Positions 7,028 to 7,759 of a DNA stretch of 7,759 nt are shown here, piece by piece. The translations under genes were made by a program, and so were the position numbers. The first letter of the stretch is position 1; each line of letters opens with the position of its first letter. Source of the stretch: Candidatus Bandiella numerosa (lineage in GTDB: Bacteria; Pseudomonadota; Alphaproteobacteria; Rickettsiales; Midichloriaceae); contig NZ_JAJBJD010000040.1 of assembly GCF_021811875.1 (NCBI RefSeq), positions 1-7,759 of the forward strand, in the 5' to 3' direction. The notes under the pieces were generated by a model. The model saw only the letters and a list, made by a program, of their open reading frames with translations. It searched no databases and was not told the DNA's origin.

Positions 7028-7051
7028 TCTCAAAATGTATACTTTTTGAGA
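7028..7051. other. 24-bp dyad with AT centre, candidate crossover site
   Basis: Arms TCTCAAAA and TTTTGAGA flank TGTATACT, and the two 12-bp halves differ at one position only. The centre, GTATAC, has AT as its middle dinucleotide, as in Tn3/gamma-delta site I, where serine resolvases make the 2-bp staggered cut. It is the most symmetric element of the array and the one farthest from the resolvase gene, where site I is expected. Confidence 0.55.
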
Positions 7052-7103
7052 ATTTATTTGAGTAGTAAAATAATAAAAGTTTTAGAAAGTTAAAAATAGG
7101 CAC

Positions 7104-7132
7104 TTGATAATGATTAAACACAGTGTTACTAT
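7104..7132 (+). promoter_or_regulatory. Promoter of the toxin-antitoxin operon
   Basis: TTGATA (7104-7109), 17 bp, then TACTAT (7127-7132), preceded by TG one base before the hexamer (an extended -10). The predicted start is near 7139, giving a leader of about 20 bases that ends in an A/G-rich stretch before the ATG. The -10 lies inside the inverted repeat at 7124-7141. Confidence 0.7.
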
Positions 7133-7141
7133 AGTGTAACA
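7124..7141. promoter_or_regulatory. Candidate autoregulatory operator of the toxin-antitoxin operon
   Basis: TGTTAC and GTAACA are perfect 6-bp inverted arms separated by 6 bp, overlying the -10 box. Ribbon-helix-helix antitoxins commonly bind short palindromes at this position and repress their own operon, more strongly with the toxin bound. The site is also readable as two near-direct repeats AGTGT(T/A)AC, so the exact operator unit is uncertain. Confidence 0.5.
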
Positions 7142-7160
7142 GATTTATATAAAAAAGAAA

Positions 7161-7382
7161 ATGCCAACAAAAAACCCAAGGATCAATATAACAGCAAATG
7201 AAAAGCTATTAACAAATATAACATTCATTGCTGAGCAAGAAAAAAAAACGGTATCAATGCTAGCAAAGGAGCTTATAGAAGAAGCTCTTGAAAAGAGGGA
7301 AGACTTATATCTATCTTCAATAGCTCTATCAAGAGAAGAGGGAGATTTTAAAAGAATCTCTCATGAAGAAACATGGAAGTAA
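7161..7382 (+). CDS. Ribbon-helix-helix antitoxin
   Basis: A 73-residue protein beginning MPTKNPRINI, the short basic beta strand that ribbon-helix-helix dimers insert in the DNA major groove. Two helices follow (about 14-26 and 30-46, with VSMLAKELIEEALE), then a charged tail (47-73) that would wrap the toxin and ends HEETWK. The shape and the ending resemble antitoxins found with RelE-type toxins in Rickettsia and relatives. It should neutralise the downstream toxin and repress the operon. The toxin's ATG lies inside its last codons (10-bp overlap), a usual arrangement for type II pairs. The upstream AAAAAAGAAA is only a weak ribosome-binding sequence. Confidence 0.88.
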   Translation: MPTKNPRINITANEKLLTNITFIAEQEKKTVSMLAKELIEEALEKREDLYLSSIALSREEGDFKRISHEETWK

Positions 7383-7684
7383 AATATCGAATTGAATATA
7401 TAAAAGATGTTGTAGCGGACGATATACCATTAATCCCAAGCAACGTTAGAGCAATTATAAAAAGAGCAATTGAATCAAGATTAGTGTCAGACCCACTAAA
7501 TTTTGGTAAGCCCTTGAGATATAGTTGGAAAGGACATAAAAGCCTTAGGGTAAGGGATTACAGAATAGTCTATAGAATCATTGAACCAGAAAAAGTTGTC
7601 CTAGTTGTGGCGATTAAGCACAGGAAAAATGCGGCATTGCTAAGCAAATATAGCGTCAAAGAAGAAATGTATATACACAGATAA
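7373..7684 (+). CDS. RelE/ParE-family toxin, C-terminus likely altered by an IS1 insertion
   Basis: A 103-residue toxin of the RelE/ParE fold. Residues 24-36 form a basic helix (VRAIIKRAIESRL), GKPLRYSWKGHKSLRVRDYRIVYRI (45-69) covers the central sheet with the conserved R-V-x-D-Y-R-x-x-Y core, and IKHRKN (81-86) is the usual terminal strand. RelE members cleave mRNA on the ribosome, while ParE members block gyrase; sequence alone does not decide which this is. Related proteins end shortly after HRK. Here 17 more residues follow, encoded by DNA that also holds an IS1-like end and the tail of a convergent transposase. The natural last residues have probably been replaced. Because the core is intact, activity may survive, but the HRK region is close to the active end in RelE proteins. 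Confidence 0.85.
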   Translation: MEVKYRIEYIKDVVADDIPLIPSNVRAIIKRAIESRLVSDPLNFGKPLRYSWKGHKSLRVRDYRIVYRIIEPEKVVLVVAIKHRKNAALLSKYSVKEEMYIHR

Positions 7685-7759
7685 TTCAGCCATATCAGCG
7701 GCTTTGGAATAAGCCTTGGTTTTTCGATTGTATCTCTTGATAAAGTCTCTGAGAGAGCT
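7633..7759 (-). mobile_element. Right-edge IS1-like insertion sequence end (partial)
   Basis: From 7633 the plus strand reads GGCATTGCTAAGC, which shares the GG start and the TGCT at the same offset with IS1-type terminal repeats (GGTGATGCTGCC). A transposase tail of IS1 type ends 7 bases inside. IS1 transposase genes do end close to the element's terminus. The other end is outside the window, so the exact boundary and target duplication are not verifiable. Confidence 0.45.
7640..7759 (-). CDS. IS1-family transposase, C-terminal part (partial)
   Basis: On the minus strand an open frame enters from the right edge and stops at TAG (7642-7640), giving 39 residues. It includes LRDFIKRYNRKTKAYSKAADM. 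The L-R-x-x-I-K-R-x-x-R-K-T-x-x-x-S pattern is the conserved tail of IS1 InsB-type transposases (TRIKRLxRKTxCFSxS). The catalytic DDE residues would lie off the window. It converges on and overlaps the toxin gene by 45 bp, which is better explained by insertion than by ancestral overlap. Confidence 0.72.
   Translation of the reverse strand, partial: SSLRDFIKRYNRKTKAYSKAADMAELSVYIHFFFDAIFA

Larger units (their letters stand above)
6949..7051. repeat. TGAGA-type repeat array, candidate resolvase recombination site (res)
   Basis: Five related motifs of about 15 bp ending in TGAGA occur here. Plus-strand copies are at 6949-6964 (TTAAGAC..TATATGAGA), 6973-6990 (TTAAGACACTTTATGAGA) and 7036-7051 (..ACTTTTTGAGA). 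Inverted copies begin at 7009 (TCTCATAA) and 7028 (TCTCAAAA). The last two form the 24-bp dyad listed separately; the copies at 6983-6990 and 7009-7016 are exact 8-bp inverted repeats. The total span (103 bp), the position just upstream of the resolvase gene and the dyad at the far end match the plan of resolvase res sites. The direct orientation of the accessory copies recalls Sin/beta-type sites more than Tn3. Binding by this resolvase is inferred. Confidence 0.6.

Noticed and set aside
1..7759. CRISPR arrays, tRNA or rRNA genes
   Set aside because: No regularly spaced direct repeats and no tRNA- or rRNA-like segments were seen.

Overview
The window is strongly AT-rich and its genes look like those of an obligate intracellular alphaproteobacterium of the order Rickettsiales (Rickettsia, Midichloria-like or a related endosymbiont), most likely a plasmid or another mobile, accessory region. 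The clues are base composition, an antitoxin opening with MPTKNPRINI (a form I associate with rickettsial toxin-antitoxin pairs), a serine resolvase, and insertion sequences at both edges. The taxonomic call is inference; nothing here fixes a genus.

Layout, left to right. At 1-120 is the end of an IS3-like element whose orfA starts at 41 and runs off the window. Its outer end lies only 9 bp beyond the stop codon of a 199-residue membrane-anchored, cysteine-rich protein (130-729, minus). That gene overlaps by 4 bp the 3' end of a giant gene (726-6245, minus, 1839 residues). The giant gene encodes a filamentous-hemagglutinin/CdiA-like beta-structured stalk, then a LysM domain, then a class-3-type lipase with a GHSLGG nucleophile elbow. 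The pair looks like a polymorphic toxin and its immunity protein: a phospholipase-like tip, and a cognate protector placed outside the inner membrane and made by coupled translation. The large protein has no visible signal peptide or TPS secretion domain, and no TpsB/CdiB transporter is in the window.

Upstream on the same strand is a 185-residue serine resolvase (6379-6936, minus). Between it and the divergent toxin-antitoxin operon lie 224 bp holding a near-consensus promoter for each side. On the resolvase side there is an array of TGAGA-type repeats, including a 24-bp dyad with an AT centre, arranged like a resolvase res site. The operon at 7161-7684 (plus) encodes a ribbon-helix-helix antitoxin and a RelE/ParE toxin overlapping by 10 bp.

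At the right edge an IS1-like transposase C-terminus (7640-7759, minus) overlaps the toxin's 3' end, so the last residues of the toxin appear to be encoded by insertion-sequence DNA.

Taken together, the resolvase/res region and the toxin-antitoxin pair look like a maintenance and multimer-resolution module. It is attached to a contact-type lipase toxin/immunity cargo, and the whole is bounded by two insertion sequences.
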